Part shown: piece after piece, positions 17,497 through 28,511 of the stretch
Numbering within the stretch: position 1 is the stretch's first letter
How the letters are laid out: every line of letters starts with the position of its first letter
Source: Gammaproteobacteria bacterium
Lineage (GTDB): Bacteria; Pseudomonadota; Gammaproteobacteria; JADZEE01
Direction: 5' to 3'
DNA: 64,000 nt
NCBI GenBank assembly: GCA_020850735.1
Contig: JADZEE010000037.1
Location: 20,159-84,158, forward strand
The notes under the pieces: model-generated
Databases searched by the model: none
Seen by the model: only the letters and a program-made list of their open reading frames with translations
What the model was told of the DNA's origin: nothing
Program-made: the position numbers and the translations under genes

Positions 17497-17554
17497 CAGA
17501 CACGAAAACGGGGCCGCTGGCCCCGTTTTCGTGTCTGGCGCGCCCGGAAGGATT
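17497..17554. repeat. 58-bp direct repeat, copy 2 (within tRNA-Arg and its terminator)
   Basis: This is the intact-locus copy. It covers the tRNA-Arg terminator palindrome (17499-17535) and the final 19 nt of tRNA-Arg. The distance to copy 1 is 182 bp start to start. Confidence 0.9.
17499..17535 (-). terminator. Intrinsic terminator of tRNA-Arg
   Basis: It begins directly after the CCA end of tRNA-Arg on the minus strand. A 17-bp perfect stem with a 3-nt loop has inner stem GGGGCC/GGCCCC followed by GTTTT. The symmetric A/T flanks mean it may work on both strands. Confidence 0.8.
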
Positions 17555-17612
17555 CGAACCTCCGACCCCCTGGTTCGTAGCCAGGTACTCTATCCAACTG
17601 AGCTACGGGCGC
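17536..17612 (-). tRNA. tRNA-Arg(ACG)
   Basis: 77 nt including encoded CCA. The acceptor pairs GCGCCCG with CGGGCGC. The anticodon stem-loop is CCTGG-CTACGAA-CCAGG, giving anticodon ACG (read as ICG after TadA deamination; tadA is in this window). The T-arm is GGTTCGAATCC. It follows tRNA-Ser(GCT) on the same strand. Confidence 0.97.
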
Positions 17613-17719
17613 GTCGCGGGCGGATTATCTGCAATAGGATCAAAGCCTGTCAAACGCACGCAGCCGGCGCTGGACGCCCCACGCCGGTTACGCGAATGAA
17701 CGAGTGGAGTACGGGATTT

Positions 17720-17810
17720 TGGCGGAGAGAGAGGGATTCGAACCCTCGATGGGCTTTTGACCCATACTCCCTTAGCAGGGGAGCGCCTTCGACCACTCGG
17801 CCATCTCTCC
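17720..17810 (-). tRNA. tRNA-Ser(GCT)
   Basis: 91 nt including CCA, with the long variable arm of serine tRNAs. The acceptor pairs GGAGAGA with TCTCTCC. The anticodon loop is CTGCTAA between CTCCC and GGGAG, giving anticodon GCT. It lies between csrA and tRNA-Arg, the common gammaproteobacterial order. Confidence 0.97.
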
Positions 17811-17935
17811 TCAAACCGCATCTGGACGGTCCCGGATCGTGCCGATCCGGAATTCCGTGCGGTGAGGATACCGAGGCGGCGGGTATCGGTAAAGCGCGGG
17901 CGGCGGCCGCAACCCGCGGGTCGTCGCGGCTCCGG

Positions 17936-18142
17936 TCAGTCCTCCTTTTCCGCGGTCACCGGAACCGCGCCCTCGGCCCGTTCCTGCTGAATACGCTGGT
18001 AAATCTCCTCCCGGTGCACCGACACTTCCTTGGGTGCATTCACGCCGAGTCGGACCTGATTACCTTTCACGCCGAGCACGGTTACGTTGACGTTGTCGCC
18101 GATCATCAGTGATTCGCCGACTCTCCTCGTCAAGATCAACAT
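17936..18142 (-). CDS. csrA: Carbon storage regulator CsrA
   Basis: CsrA binds GGA motifs in mRNA leaders and controls translation, carbon flux, motility and biofilm. It has 68 residues and starts [15 protein letters not shown] at the ATG at 18142, which follows GGAGGGACTACCG. The core [19 protein letters not shown] includes the conserved C-terminal RNA-binding region. The longer frame (15 extra residues) lacks family support. It is downstream of lysC and upstream of two tRNAs. Confidence 0.97.
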   Translation of the reverse strand: MLILTRRVGESLMIGDNVNVTVLGVKGNQVRLGVNAPKEVSVHREEIYQRIQQERAEGAVPVTAEKED

Positions 18143-18278
18143 CGGTAGTCCCTCCGCGAAGCCCTCGGGGTTCCTGACTGAAAGCATACGCCAAGCCGTT
18201 AGCTTTTCATGTCCCGACTGGCAAGTAGACCATCATTTCGGAAAAAAATTCGTCGGCACATGACGAAATGCGAACATT

Positions 18279-19508
18279 TCACGATTTTGCCGGTGCCTGG
18301 TCGAGTGCGAAGGCCGAATGCAGCGTGCGAACCGCGAGCTCGCCGTATTTCTCGTCGACGACGACGGAGACCTTGATTTCGGAGGTCGAGATCATGCGAA
18401 TGTTGATCCCCTCGTCCGCCAGCGCCCGGAACATCTTCGCGGCGATCCCCGCGTGCGAGCGCATGCCCACGCCGACGAGCGAGATCTTCGCGATTCGATC
18501 GTCGCCCTCCACGGCCCGTGCCCCCATCCCGGCGCACACACGCTGGAGCAGATCCAACGCGGCCTTGTAATCCGTGCGGTTGACCGTGAACGTGAAATCG
18601 GTCGTTCCGTCGGCGCCCACGTTCTGCACAATCATGTCGACTTCGATGTCCGCGTCGGCGACCGGGCCGAGGATGCCGCTGGCGATCCCGGGCCGATCCG
18701 GAACGCCGAGGATGGTCAGCTTGGCCTCGTTGCGATTCAGCGTGACGCCGGAGATCACGACTTCTTCCATGTCTTCATCCTCGCTGGTGATGAGCGTGCC
18801 CTCGCCCTCGTCGAAAGAGGACAGGACCCGCAGCCTTACGTTGTACTTCTGCGCGAACTCGACGGACCGGATCTGCAGCACCTTGGCACCGAGGCTCGCC
18901 ATCTCCAGCATTTCCTCGTAGGTGACGGTATCGAGCTTGCGCGCCTGGGGAACGATGCGCGGATCCGTGGAGTAGACGCCGTCGACGTCGGTGTAAATCT
19001 GGCACTCCCCGGCGGACAGCGCCGCGGCGAGGGCCACCGCCGTGGTATCCGACCCGCCACGACCCAGGGTGGTGATGTTGCCGTGCTCGTCGACCCCCTG
19101 GAACCCGGCCACGACGACGACGAATCCGCCCTCCAGATCGCGGCGGATACGACGGCCGTCGATATCGAGTATGCGCGCCTTCGTGTGCGCGCTGTCGGTG
19201 AGGATGTGCACCTGACTGCCGGTATATGACCGCGCCGGACAGGCGCGTGATTCGAGCATCATCGCCATCAGCGCGATGCTGACCTGCTCCCCGGTGGACA
19301 GCAGAACGTCGAGCTCCCGGCCGTTCGGCTGCTCGTTGATCTGTCGTGCGAGACCCAGCAGACGATCGGTCTCGCCGGCCATCGCCGAGACGACGACGAT
19401 GACCTCGTGCCCCGCTCGTCGGGTGCGTTGCACGCGCTCGGCCACCGCAGCGATCCTTTCGATGGTGCCGACGGAAGTGCCGCCGTATTTCTGGACGATC
19501 AGTGCCAC
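18279..19508 (-). CDS. lysC: Aspartate kinase
   Basis: This enzyme phosphorylates aspartate, the first step to lysine, threonine, methionine and diaminopimelate. It has 409 residues. The kinase domain starts [18 protein letters not shown], with [18 protein letters not shown] in the substrate site. Two C-terminal ACT domains follow ([40 protein letters not shown]) for allosteric feedback. It is monofunctional, since no homoserine dehydrogenase is fused. It lies between alaS and csrA. Confidence 0.96.
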   Translation of the reverse strand: MALIVQKYGGTSVGTIERIAAVAERVQRTRRAGHEVIVVVSAMAGETDRLLGLARQINEQPNGRELDVLLSTGEQVSIALMAMMLESRACPARSYTGSQVHILTDSAHTKARILDIDGRRIRRDLEGGFVVVVAGFQGVDEHGNITTLGRGGSDTTAVALAAALSAGECQIYTDVDGVYSTDPRIVPQARKLDTVTYEEMLEMASLGAKVLQIRSVEFAQKYNVRLRVLSSFDEGEGTLITSEDEDMEEVVISGVTLNRNEAKLTILGVPDRPGIASGILGPVADADIEVDMIVQNVGADGTTDFTFTVNRTDYKAALDLLQRVCAGMGARAVEGDDRIAKISLVGVGMRSHAGIAAKMFRALADEGINIRMISTSEIKVSVVVDEKYGELAVRTLHSAFALDQAPAKS

Positions 19509-19618
19509 ATCGGGTACTCCGGCCTGGGGGATTCGCTTTCCGGCGGCGGGGCGCCACCTGAAAGCGGCGGCAGTCTACACGAACGCGGGGACGTGGCGCA
19601 GGCGGACGGGTGCAGCGG

Positions 19619-22237
19619 TCAACCGAGCCGCTCGCTCACCCATTGCGGCACCGACCGCAGTGCCGCGTCCAGCCCCGCCGGTTCGGTGCCACCGGCCTGG
19701 GCGAGATCCGGTCGACCGCCGCCCTTGCCGCCGACCTGTCCGGCGACGTGGTTGACGAGCTCGCCGGCGTGCAAGCGGGCGGTGAGATCCTTGGTGACTG
19801 TGGCCACCAGCCGGACCTTGCCGTCTTCGATCGTGCCGAGCACGAGCGCGGCACGGCCGAGCCGGTCGCGCAGGCGATCCGCGTTGGCGCGCAGGGCGGC
19901 CGCGTCCAGGCCGTCGATGCGTGCCGCCAGCACCTTGACGCCCTCGATTTCGACCGCGGCGGAGGCCAGGTCACCGCTCTGTGCGCTACCCAGCCGGGCT
20001 TTGAGCGTCTCGACCTCCTTTTCCAGGCGACGGTTGCGGTCGACGAGCTGTTCGACCTTCTCGACCGCCGTGTCGCGGGACGCTTTCAGCAGATCCGCAA
20101 CCGCTCTCAGGCGGGCATCCTGGGCATGGGTCCACGCCACCGCCGCGCTGCCGGTCACGGCCTCGATGCGCCGGACACCCGACGCCACACCGCTCTCGGC
20201 GACGATCCTGAACAAGCCGATCTCGCCGGTACGGCGTACGTGCGTACCACCGCACAACTCCATCGAGAACTCGCCCATGCGCAGCACCCGCACCTGGTCA
20301 TCGTACTTCTCCCCGAACAGTGCCATGGCACCGCTGTCCAGCGCCTGTTGCACCGCCATGACCGCGACGTCGACCTCGAGGTTGGCGCGCACCTGCGCGT
20401 TGACGAGTGCCTCGACGGTATCGAGCTCGGCTCTGCTGACGGGCTCCGGATGGGAAAAGTCGAAGCGCAGCCGCTCCGGCGCCACGAGCGAGCCCTTTTG
20501 CGTGACGTGCGCGCCCAGCACCCGGCGCAGAGCCGCGTGCAGCAGGTGAGTCGCCGAGTGATTGGCCCGCGTCGGTTCGCGCCGCTCCGCGTCCACCTGC
20601 GCACGGACACGCGCCCCGCTGACCAGTGTGCCGAGTTTGACCGTGCCCGCGTGCAGGTGCAGGCGCCCCTGTTTGAGCGTATCGACGACCTCGAAAACGG
20701 CGTCGGCGCTGCGCACGGTCCCCCGGTCGCCGATCTGGCCGCCGGATTCGGCGTAAAAGGGCGTGCGATCCAGCACGACGATGCCACTGTCACCCGCGCC
20801 GAGATCGGTGAGCGCCGCGCCGTCACGGTACAACCCCAGAACCTTCGCATCGCCCCCGAGCCGGTCGTAGCCGATGAACTCGAAACCTTCGGCCAGCCGC
20901 TTCGCATCCTCGACCGGCACCGTGGAACCGTCCGCGACGGCGAACTGGCTTGCCGCCCGGGCCCGCTCGCGCTGTGCGCTCATCGCCCGATCGAACCCCG
21001 CCATGTCCAGCGTGAGACCGCGCTCGCGAGCAATGTCGGCGGTGAGATCCACCGGGAAACCGAAGGTGTCGTAGAGCTGAAAAACCGTATCCCCCGGGAT
21101 CTCCGCGCCCGACAGCGCGCCGATGACGCCGTCCAGGATGTCCAGCCCCTGCACGAGCGTCTCGCCGAAGCGCACTTCCTCGTGGGCAAGCACGCGTTCA
21201 ATCTCCCGGCGCTGGCTCGAGAGCTCGGGATAGGCCGCGCCCATTTCCCGCTCGAGCCGTGCGACCAGACGGTGGAAGAAATCGCCCTCGATGCCGAGCT
21301 TGCGCCCATGGCGTACCGCGCGCCGGATGATCCTGCGCAGCACGTAGCCGCGGCCCTCGTTCGACGGCCGCACACCGTCGGCGACGAGGAACGCGCAGGA
21401 ACGGATGTGATCGGCGACGACCTGCAGCGATGCCTGTGCCGGCGCGCCGGCGCCGGCCAGCGAACGCACGGCATCGATCAGGCTGCGAAACAGGTCGGTG
21501 TCGTAATTGCTGTGCACTCCCTGCACGACCGCCGCGAGCCGCTCCAGTCCCATGCCCGTATCGACGCCGTGCCGGGACATGGGCGTGAGCCTGCCCGCGG
21601 CGTCGCGTTCGTACTGCATGAACACGAGGTTCCAGATCTCGACGTAGCGATCACCATCCTCGTCGGGACTGCCGGGCGGCCCGCCGGCGATGCCGGGGCC
21701 ATGGTCGTAGAATATTTCGGTGCACGGTCCGCACGGACCGGTGTCGCCCATCGACCAGAAATTGCTGCTCTCGCCGCAGCGTGACAAGCGTTGCGCCGGC
21801 ACGCCGATCTGCTTCAACCAGATATCCGCCGCTTCGTGGTCCTCGGTGTACACGGTGATCCACAGGCGCTCGGCAGGAATGTGCAGCACATCGGTCAGGA
21901 ATTCCCACGCGAAACGGATGGCCTCGGGCTTGAAATAATCGCCGAAGCTGAAATTGCCGAGCATTTCGAAGAAGGTGTGATGGCGTGCCGTGTAGCCCAC
22001 GTTCTCGAGATCGTTGTGCTTGCCGCCGGCGCGCACGCAGCGCTGGGCGGACACGGCCCGCGCCTGCGCGCGTTCGGCCGTGCCCAGAAACACGTCCTTG
22101 AACTGGACCATGCCGGCGTTGGTGAACAGCAACGTCGGGTCGTTCGCGGGCACGAGCGGGCTGCTCGCCACGACCTCGTGGTCGTGCGCGCGGAAGTACT
22201 CGAGAAATGCGGTGCGCAACTCGGCGCTCGTTTTCAT
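19619..22237 (-). CDS. alaS: Alanine--tRNA ligase
   Basis: It charges tRNA-Ala. Its 872 residues are normal. The order is: class II catalytic core ([36 protein letters not shown]), tRNA-recognition region, editing domain with the zinc/hydrolytic motifs [12 protein letters not shown] and [15 protein letters not shown], then a C-terminal coiled coil (KLARLGSAQ region) and Gly-rich C-Ala domain ([15 protein letters not shown]). It starts 5 bp after recX, so recA-recX-alaS read as one unit. Confidence 0.97.
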   Translation of the reverse strand: MKTSAELRTAFLEYFRAHDHEVVASSPLVPANDPTLLFTNAGMVQFKDVFLGTAERAQARAVSAQRCVRAGGKHNDLENVGYTARHHTFFEMLGNFSFGDYFKPEAIRFAWEFLTDVLHIPAERLWITVYTEDHEAADIWLKQIGVPAQRLSRCGESSNFWSMGDTGPCGPCTEIFYDHGPGIAGGPPGSPDEDGDRYVEIWNLVFMQYERDAAGRLTPMSRHGVDTGMGLERLAAVVQGVHSNYDTDLFRSLIDAVRSLAGAGAPAQASLQVVADHIRSCAFLVADGVRPSNEGRGYVLRRIIRRAVRHGRKLGIEGDFFHRLVARLEREMGAAYPELSSQRREIERVLAHEEVRFGETLVQGLDILDGVIGALSGAEIPGDTVFQLYDTFGFPVDLTADIARERGLTLDMAGFDRAMSAQRERARAASQFAVADGSTVPVEDAKRLAEGFEFIGYDRLGGDAKVLGLYRDGAALTDLGAGDSGIVVLDRTPFYAESGGQIGDRGTVRSADAVFEVVDTLKQGRLHLHAGTVKLGTLVSGARVRAQVDAERREPTRANHSATHLLHAALRRVLGAHVTQKGSLVAPERLRFDFSHPEPVSRAELDTVEALVNAQVRANLEVDVAVMAVQQALDSGAMALFGEKYDDQVRVLRMGEFSMELCGGTHVRRTGEIGLFRIVAESGVASGVRRIEAVTGSAAVAWTHAQDARLRAVADLLKASRDTAVEKVEQLVDRNRRLEKEVETLKARLGSAQSGDLASAAVEIEGVKVLAARIDGLDAAALRANADRLRDRLGRAALVLGTIEDGKVRLVATVTKDLTARLHAGELVNHVAGQVGGKGGGRPDLAQAGGTEPAGLDAALRSVPQWVSERLG

Positions 22238-22242
22238 CTGAT

Positions 22243-22716
22243 TCAGAGCTCTGTTCCCTGGGGATCCGCGACTTCGCCCTGCAGTGCACGTCTGATCTGC
22301 CCGGTGCTGTAGCCGCGCTGCTCGAGAAAGCGCGCCTGACGCGCGCGTTCCCGCGCATCAGCCGGCGCCGACGCGCCGAATCGCTTTCTCAGGGCCGCGG
22401 CCGCGCACGCTTCCCACGCCGGCGACGTCGCATCGACGACCGCATCGAAGGCGGTGGCGGGGACGCCGCGGGAGCGCAGTTCGGAGACGATGCGCAACGG
22501 CCCGAAGCCCTTCGCGCGGCGGCTGCGCACGTATGCCTCGACATAGCGGGCGTCGCTTTGCAGGCCTGCCTGAGCGAGCTCAGCCAGCACGGCGTCGACC
22601 TCGGCACCGGCATAACCACGCTGCGCGAGCTTGCGGCCGAGCTCCGCCCGGCCGTGCTCGCGCCGCGCCAGAAGCTGGAGCGCGTCGCCGCGCGCGGTAC
22701 GCGCGGACTCGCTCAG
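22243..22716 (-). CDS. recX: Regulatory protein RecX (probable CTG start)
   Basis: RecX modulates RecA filament growth. The conserved N-terminal helix region ([25 protein letters not shown]) lies upstream of the only in-frame GTG (22590), and no ATG/GTG/TTG exists between it and recA. The frame opens at CTG 22716, overlapping the recA stop (CTGA). A GGAGGAGG Shine-Dalgarno sits 7 nt before it. This gives 157 residues, the normal length; the GTG would give 115. The body has three-helix repeats ([34 protein letters not shown]). The start is inferred; identity is firm. Confidence 0.88.
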   Translation of the reverse strand: MSESARTARGDALQLLARREHGRAELGRKLAQRGYAGAEVDAVLAELAQAGLQSDARYVEAYVRSRRAKGFGPLRIVSELRSRGVPATAFDAVVDATSPAWEACAAAALRKRFGASAPADARERARQARFLEQRGYSTGQIRRALQGEVADPQGTEL

Positions 22717-23741
22717 GCCTCGGCCTCCTCCGGCGTTTCCTCGCCCGCCGGCAACGCCAGTGCCTGTTTGCGGATTTCGGTTTCGATGGCCTGTGCCACG
22801 TCCGGATGCTCACGCAGATACTGTCGGGCATTGTCCTTGCCCTGGCCGATGCGGTCACCGCCGTAGCTGTACCACGCACCGCTCTTGTCGACGATACCGA
22901 GGCCCGCGCCGAGCTCGAGGATCTCGCCCTGCCGCGAGACGCCTTCGCCGTACAGGATGTCGAACGTTGCCTGGCGAAACGGCGGCGCGACCTTGTTCTT
23001 GACCACTTTCACGCGTGTCTCGCTGCCGATCACCTCGTCGCCCCGTTTCAGCGAACCGATGCGGCGGATGTCCAGACGCACAGAGGCATAGAATTTCAGC
23101 GCGTTGCCGCCGGTGGTCGTTTCCGGGTTGCCGAACATGACGCCGATCTTCATGCGGATCTGGTTGATGAAGATGACGAGCGTGTTGGAACGTTTGATGT
23201 TCGCGGTGAGCTTGCGCAGCGCCTGCGACATCAGGCGGGCGTGCAGACCGACGTGGCTGTCGCCCATCTCGCCCTCGATCTCGGCTCTGGGCGTCAAGGC
23301 GGCGACCGAATCGATGACGATCACGTCGATCGCGCCCGATCGCACCAGCATGTCGGTGATCTCGAGCGCCTGCTCGCCCGTGTCGGGTTGCGATACCAGC
23401 AGATCCGCGATGTTCACCCCGAGCTTTTCGGCGTACTGCACGTCGAGCGCGTGTTCGGCATCGACGAACGCCGCCGTGCCGCCGATCTTCTGGACCTCGG
23501 CAACCGCCTGCAGGGCGAGCGTCGTCTTGCCTGAGGATTCCGGCCCGAAGATCTCGACGACGCGGCCGCGCGGCAGCCCGCCGACCCCGAGGGCGATGTC
23601 CAGGCTGAGGGAACCCGAAGACACGACCTGGATATTCGTGATCAGACCGGCGTCACCCAAGCGCATGATCGAGCCCGTACCGAATTGTTTCTCGATCTGA
23701 CTGAGCGCCGCTCCTAGCGCTTTTTTACGGTTGTCGTCCAT
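22713..23741 (-). CDS. recA: Recombinase RecA
   Basis: RecA is the strand-exchange ATPase of homologous recombination and SOS coprotease. It has 342 residues and starts [19 protein letters not shown] at the ATG at 23741. The Walker A motif is [10 protein letters not shown] and Walker B is [12 protein letters not shown]. Loop L2 is in the [19 protein letters not shown] region. The C-terminus is acidic (EETPEEAEA). I see no LexA-type CTG-N10-CAG box between it and thpR. Confidence 0.98.
   Translation of the reverse strand: MDDNRKKALGAALSQIEKQFGTGSIMRLGDAGLITNIQVVSSGSLSLDIALGVGGLPRGRVVEIFGPESSGKTTLALQAVAEVQKIGGTAAFVDAEHALDVQYAEKLGVNIADLLVSQPDTGEQALEITDMLVRSGAIDVIVIDSVAALTPRAEIEGEMGDSHVGLHARLMSQALRKLTANIKRSNTLVIFINQIRMKIGVMFGNPETTTGGNALKFYASVRLDIRRIGSLKRGDEVIGSETRVKVVKNKVAPPFRQATFDILYGEGVSRQGEILELGAGLGIVDKSGAWYSYGGDRIGQGKDNARQYLREHPDVAQAIETEIRKQALALPAGEETPEEAEA
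22724..22731 (-). promoter_or_regulatory. Shine-Dalgarno for recX inside recA
   Basis: GGAGGAGG on the minus strand lies within the last recA codons (Glu/acidic tail), 7 nt before the CTG proposed as the recX start. It decides the recX start and implies coupling to recA translation. Confidence 0.6.
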
Positions 23742-23800
23742 TTTTTCCCGTCCTCTTGCTGGTGCCGCGTGACTGCGGGCGGACCCGATTATTGCACAGT

Positions 23801-24337
23801 TCACGTCGGCCTTTCAGGGGCGGCGGGTGCGAGTGCCCAGTGCCGCCGCGATACGTAAATCACGCCGCGCGGCCCGGCAAGCGATTCAAGCAGATGGAAA
23901 TCCTCCACCTCCCAGCATATGGGTTGCACAAGCCGGCGCAGGCGCGGCCGGCGAGCGCGCCGGGCGAGGGTGAGGTGCGGCCGGTACGCTCGGGTTTCCC
24001 GCGCCACCCCGCAATCGCCGAGGGCTCCGGTCAGAGCCGACTGCAGCGCCGCCAACGCGGCCGGCAGCGCGTCGGGCGCAAGCCAGACGATGCCAAATGC
24101 CGGCCACCAGCCCACTTTTTCCAGGCGCAGCGCGAAGCCGCGCACGACGACGGCCGCCGCCGCGCGTTCCGCACAGGCACGCGCCGCGGCATCGAGCTCA
24201 CCCAGGAATACGAGCGTCATGTGCACGTTGCCGGCCGGCGCGGGACGAACGCCCGGAGGCAACGCCCGGTGTTGCGCTTCGACCACGCACAGGCGCACCC
24301 GTTCCGGCGGCCACAGAGCAAAGAACAACCTCGCCAC
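23801..24337 (-). CDS. thpR: RNA 2',3'-cyclic phosphodiesterase (2H family)
   Basis: A 178-residue 2H phosphoesterase (formerly 2'-5' RNA ligase family) that opens 2',3'-cyclic phosphates. The two catalytic HxTx motifs are HMTL (about residue 39) and HLTL (about residue 121). It starts [14 protein letters not shown], typical of the family. It lies 59 bp upstream of recA and 5 bp downstream of pncC on the same strand. Confidence 0.93.
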   Translation of the reverse strand: MARLFFALWPPERVRLCVVEAQHRALPPGVRPAPAGNVHMTLVFLGELDAAARACAERAAAAVVVRGFALRLEKVGWWPAFGIVWLAPDALPAALAALQSALTGALGDCGVARETRAYRPHLTLARRARRPRLRRLVQPICWEVEDFHLLESLAGPRGVIYVSRRHWALAPAAPERPT

Positions 24338-24342
24338 AGGTG

Positions 24343-24819
24343 CTACTGCGCGAGGATCCGCAGCAACCCGTCGAGCGCCGCGCGCACGGTGGCGCGGCGC
24401 ACGTTCTCCCGGTCACCGCCAAAACGGCGCAGCTCGGTGAGCGCTGGCGCGTCCCGGCGCATCCACGCGATCCAGACCGTACCGACCGGCTTGTCGGCAC
24501 TGCCGCCGCCCGGGCCGGCGATCCCGGTCACCGCGACCGCGACGTCCGCCGGCGAGCGTTGCAGGGCGCCGGCGACCATCTCCAGTGCGGTCTCGCGACT
24601 CACCGCCCCGTGGCTCGCCAGAGTCTCGGCGCGGACGCCGAGCAGGTCCCGCTTGGACGCGTCGGAATAGCTCACGAAGCCGCGCTCGAACCAGGCCGAG
24701 CTGCCGGCAACATCGGTGACACGCTTGGCGATCCAGCCGCCGGTGCACGATTCCGCCGTCACCAGACGCAAGCCGGCCCGCTCCAGTGCGGCGCCCAGTC
24801 GCTGCGCGATATCGTCCAT
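24343..24819 (-). CDS. pncC: Nicotinamide-nucleotide amidase (CinA C-terminal family)
   Basis: A 158-residue stand-alone CinA C-terminal domain, which deamidates NMN to nicotinic acid mononucleotide in NAD recycling. Conserved segments are LVTAESCTGGWIAKR (with the family Ser), GFVSYSDASKRDLLGV and VAVTGIAGPGGGSADKPVGTV (key GIAGPGG). The ATG at 24819 is chosen because the longer frame overlaps tadA. This domain often sits next to recA in gammaproteobacteria, as here with thpR in between. Confidence 0.94.
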   Translation of the reverse strand: MDDIAQRLGAALERAGLRLVTAESCTGGWIAKRVTDVAGSSAWFERGFVSYSDASKRDLLGVRAETLASHGAVSRETALEMVAGALQRSPADVAVAVTGIAGPGGGSADKPVGTVWIAWMRRDAPALTELRRFGGDRENVRRATVRAALDGLLRILAQ

Positions 24820-24821
24820 GC

Positions 24822-25289
24822 TCAGGTCCGGGCGCGGCGCGCGCGGAAGAACGCCTGCAGCAGGTCGCGACAGGGCCCTTCCAGCACGCCGCCGGTCACG
24901 GCCACGGCATGGTTGAGACGGGTGCTCCCGAAGATGTCGAAAACGCTGCCCGCAGCGCCGGCGCGCGGATCCGGCGCGCCGAATACCAGCCGGGCGACGC
25001 GCGCGTGCACCAGCGTGCCGGCACACATCACGCACGGCTCGAGCGTGGCATACACGACCGCGCCGGGAAGGCGGTAGTTGCCGTGTCCCTGCGCGGCTTC
25101 GCGCAGGGCGATGATCTCCGCGTGTGCGCTCGGATCACTGCGCGCAATGGGCGCGTTGTACCCGCTGCCGGCGAGCACCCCGTCGATGACGACCACGGCA
25201 CCGACCGGCACCTCGCCGCCGGCCCCGGCCGCGCGGGCGAGATCCAGCGCAACGGCCATCCAGTGCTCGTCGGTCCCGGGCTCGCTCAT
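24822..25289 (-). CDS. tadA: tRNA-specific adenosine deaminase
   Basis: TadA converts A34 to inosine in tRNA-Arg(ACG), a tRNA encoded in this window. It has 155 residues. The zinc-binding catalytic motifs are HAEIIALREA (HAE) and LEPCVMCAGTLVHARV (PCxxC). ARLVFGAPDPRAGAAGS follows. The start is the ATG at 25289 (MSEPGTDEHWM); a longer frame would run into guaA. It is separated from pncC by 2 bp. Confidence 0.96.
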   Translation of the reverse strand: MSEPGTDEHWMAVALDLARAAGAGGEVPVGAVVVIDGVLAGSGYNAPIARSDPSAHAEIIALREAAQGHGNYRLPGAVVYATLEPCVMCAGTLVHARVARLVFGAPDPRAGAAGSVFDIFGSTRLNHAVAVTGGVLEGPCRDLLQAFFRARRART

Positions 25290-25336
25290 GCCCGCCGCCC
25301 CCCGTTTACCGGCAGTTCGCACACCCGGCGCAGTGC

Positions 25337-26911
25337 TCACTCCCACTCGATGGTCGCCGGCGGTTTGCCGGAGATGTCGTAGGTGACGCGCGACACGCCC
25401 GGCACCTCGTTGATGATTCGGCTGGCGAGCAGATCGAGGAGTTCATACGGCAGGTGCGACCAGCGTGCGGTCATGAAGTCCACCGTTTCCACGGCCCGCA
25501 GTGCGATCACGTGCTCGTAGGCACGCGCGTCACCCTTGACCCCGACCGAACGTACCGGCAGGAATACCGCGAACGCCTGGTTCACGTGGTCGTAAAGGTC
25601 GTGCCGGCGCAGCTCGTCGATGAAGATCGCGTCGGCATGGCGCAGCGTATCGGCGAATTCCTTGCGCACCTCGCCGAGTATGCGCACGCCGAGGCCGGGG
25701 CCCGGAAACGGATGACGATGCACGAGATCGTGATGCAGCCCGAGCTCGAGGCCGATCCGGCGCACCTCGTCCTTGAACAGCTCGCGCAAGGGTTCGATGA
25801 GGCGCAGCCGCATGCTTGCGGGCAGACCGCCGACGTTGTGATGCGACTTGATCACGTGTGCCTTGCCGGTGGCGCTGCCGGCCGATTCGATCACGTCCGG
25901 GTAGATCGTACCCTGAGCCAGCCACTCGATGCCGGCGAGCGCCGTCGCCTGCTCCTCGAAGACCTCGATGAACTGCTGGCCGATGATCTTGCGCTTCGCT
26001 TCCGGATCGTGGACTCCGGCGAGCGCCGCGAGAAAGCGCGCCTCCGCGTCGACCCGCAGCACCCGCACGCCCATGTGCTCGGCGAAGGTCGCCATGACCT
26101 GATCGCCTTCGTCCAGCCGCAACAGGCCGTTGTCGACGAACACGCAGGTGAGGCGCTCGCCGATCGCCCGGTGCAGCAGCGCGGCCACCACCGAGGAGTC
26201 GACACCGCCGGACAATGCCAAGAGCACATGGCCGTCGCCGATCTGGGCGCGGACCCGGGCGATGCTGTCCTCGATGATATTGGCTGCGGTCCACAGACCC
26301 TGACAGCCGCAGACGTCGTGAACGAAGCGCGACAGGATGCGCATCCCCTGGCGGGTGTGGGTCACCTCGGGGTGGAACTGGATACCGAAAAACCCTCGCG
26401 CCTCGTCCGCCATGCCCGCAATGGGCGCATTCTGCGTCGAGGCGATGACCTTGAATCCGGGCGGCAGCGCGTCGACGCGGTCGCCGTGGCTCATCCACAC
26501 GTCGAGCAGACCGTGCCCCTCGGCACTGACGTGATCCTCGATGTCGCGCAGCAGTCGTGAATGGCCGCGGGCGCGTACGCGGGCGTAACCGAATTCACGC
26601 TTGGCGGCGCTTTCCACGCTGCCGCCGAGCTGCGCCGCCATGGTCTGCATGCCGTAGCAGATGCCGAGCACCGGCACGCCGAGCGAGAACACCTGCTCGG
26701 GCGCCCGCACGTGACGCGCGGCCACGACCGATTCCGGCCCCCCGGAAAGAATGATCCCGCGCGGCGAAAACGCGGCAATGGCCTCACCGTCCACGTCGTA
26801 AGGCTGGATCTCGCAGTAGACCTGCGCCTCGCGCACACGGCGGGCGATGAGCTGGGTGTACTGGGAGCCGAAATCGAGGATGAGGATGCGTTCGGCGTGA
26901 ATGTCGCTCAT
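25337..26911 (-). CDS. guaA: GMP synthase (glutamine-hydrolysing)
   Basis: It aminates XMP to GMP using glutamine and ATP. It has 524 residues. The N-terminal class I glutamine amidotransferase starts [18 protein letters not shown], with nucleophile Cys in VLGICYGMQ and the His/Glu pair in [12 protein letters not shown]. The ATP-pyrophosphatase domain has the P-loop [16 protein letters not shown]. The C-terminal dimerisation domain ends KPPATIEWE. The start is the ATG at 26911. guaB lies 60 bp upstream, the usual guaBA pair. Confidence 0.98.
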   Translation of the reverse strand: MSDIHAERILILDFGSQYTQLIARRVREAQVYCEIQPYDVDGEAIAAFSPRGIILSGGPESVVAARHVRAPEQVFSLGVPVLGICYGMQTMAAQLGGSVESAAKREFGYARVRARGHSRLLRDIEDHVSAEGHGLLDVWMSHGDRVDALPPGFKVIASTQNAPIAGMADEARGFFGIQFHPEVTHTRQGMRILSRFVHDVCGCQGLWTAANIIEDSIARVRAQIGDGHVLLALSGGVDSSVVAALLHRAIGERLTCVFVDNGLLRLDEGDQVMATFAEHMGVRVLRVDAEARFLAALAGVHDPEAKRKIIGQQFIEVFEEQATALAGIEWLAQGTIYPDVIESAGSATGKAHVIKSHHNVGGLPASMRLRLIEPLRELFKDEVRRIGLELGLHHDLVHRHPFPGPGLGVRILGEVRKEFADTLRHADAIFIDELRRHDLYDHVNQAFAVFLPVRSVGVKGDARAYEHVIALRAVETVDFMTARWSHLPYELLDLLASRIINEVPGVSRVTYDISGKPPATIEWE

Positions 26912-26971
26912 GGTCGCTCGCGCCGGGACGGGGCTGCGCACGGGGGGCGTGGCAGCGTCTTCGTGACGCCG

Positions 26972-28435
<1,464 letters not shown>

Positions 28436-28464
28436 CGTTGGCTCCGCGGGAAATGGAAACCGGA

Positions 28465-28470
28465 ATTATA
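28465..28470 (-). promoter_or_regulatory. -10 box of a candidate guaB promoter
   Basis: TATAAT within an AT-rich patch on the minus strand, about 30 bp before the guaB start; the best -35 (TTATCG, 18 bp upstream) is weak. The short leader fits a simple promoter. Confidence 0.35.
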
Positions 28471-28511
28471 TAAGATTGGCAGCTCTCCCGATAAGACACC
28501 GGGCTGCCGAA

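Larger units (their letters stand above)
17179..17535. other. Intergenic region with duplicated tRNA-Arg end
   Basis: About 360 bp between the PAS-GGDEF gene and tRNA-Arg with no coding sequence that I accept. It holds both copies of a 58-bp direct repeat, except the tRNA part of the second. Two further short hairpins lie between the copies: GTCTCGCC-gcc-GGCGAGAC at 17405-17423 and AGCTCGC-tgc-GCGAGCT at 17429-17445. Confidence 0.7.

Noticed and set aside
17252..18112. Frame across the tRNA-Arg/tRNA-Ser region with a repeated peptide (TGPLAPFSCLARPEG)
   Set aside because: It translates tRNA genes and the duplicated terminator; the repeated peptide is a by-product of the 58-bp repeat.
23742..23800. 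Possible LexA box at the recA promoter
   Set aside because: CTGTGCAATAATCGGG looks like a start of CTGT-N8-ACAG but has no matching right half.
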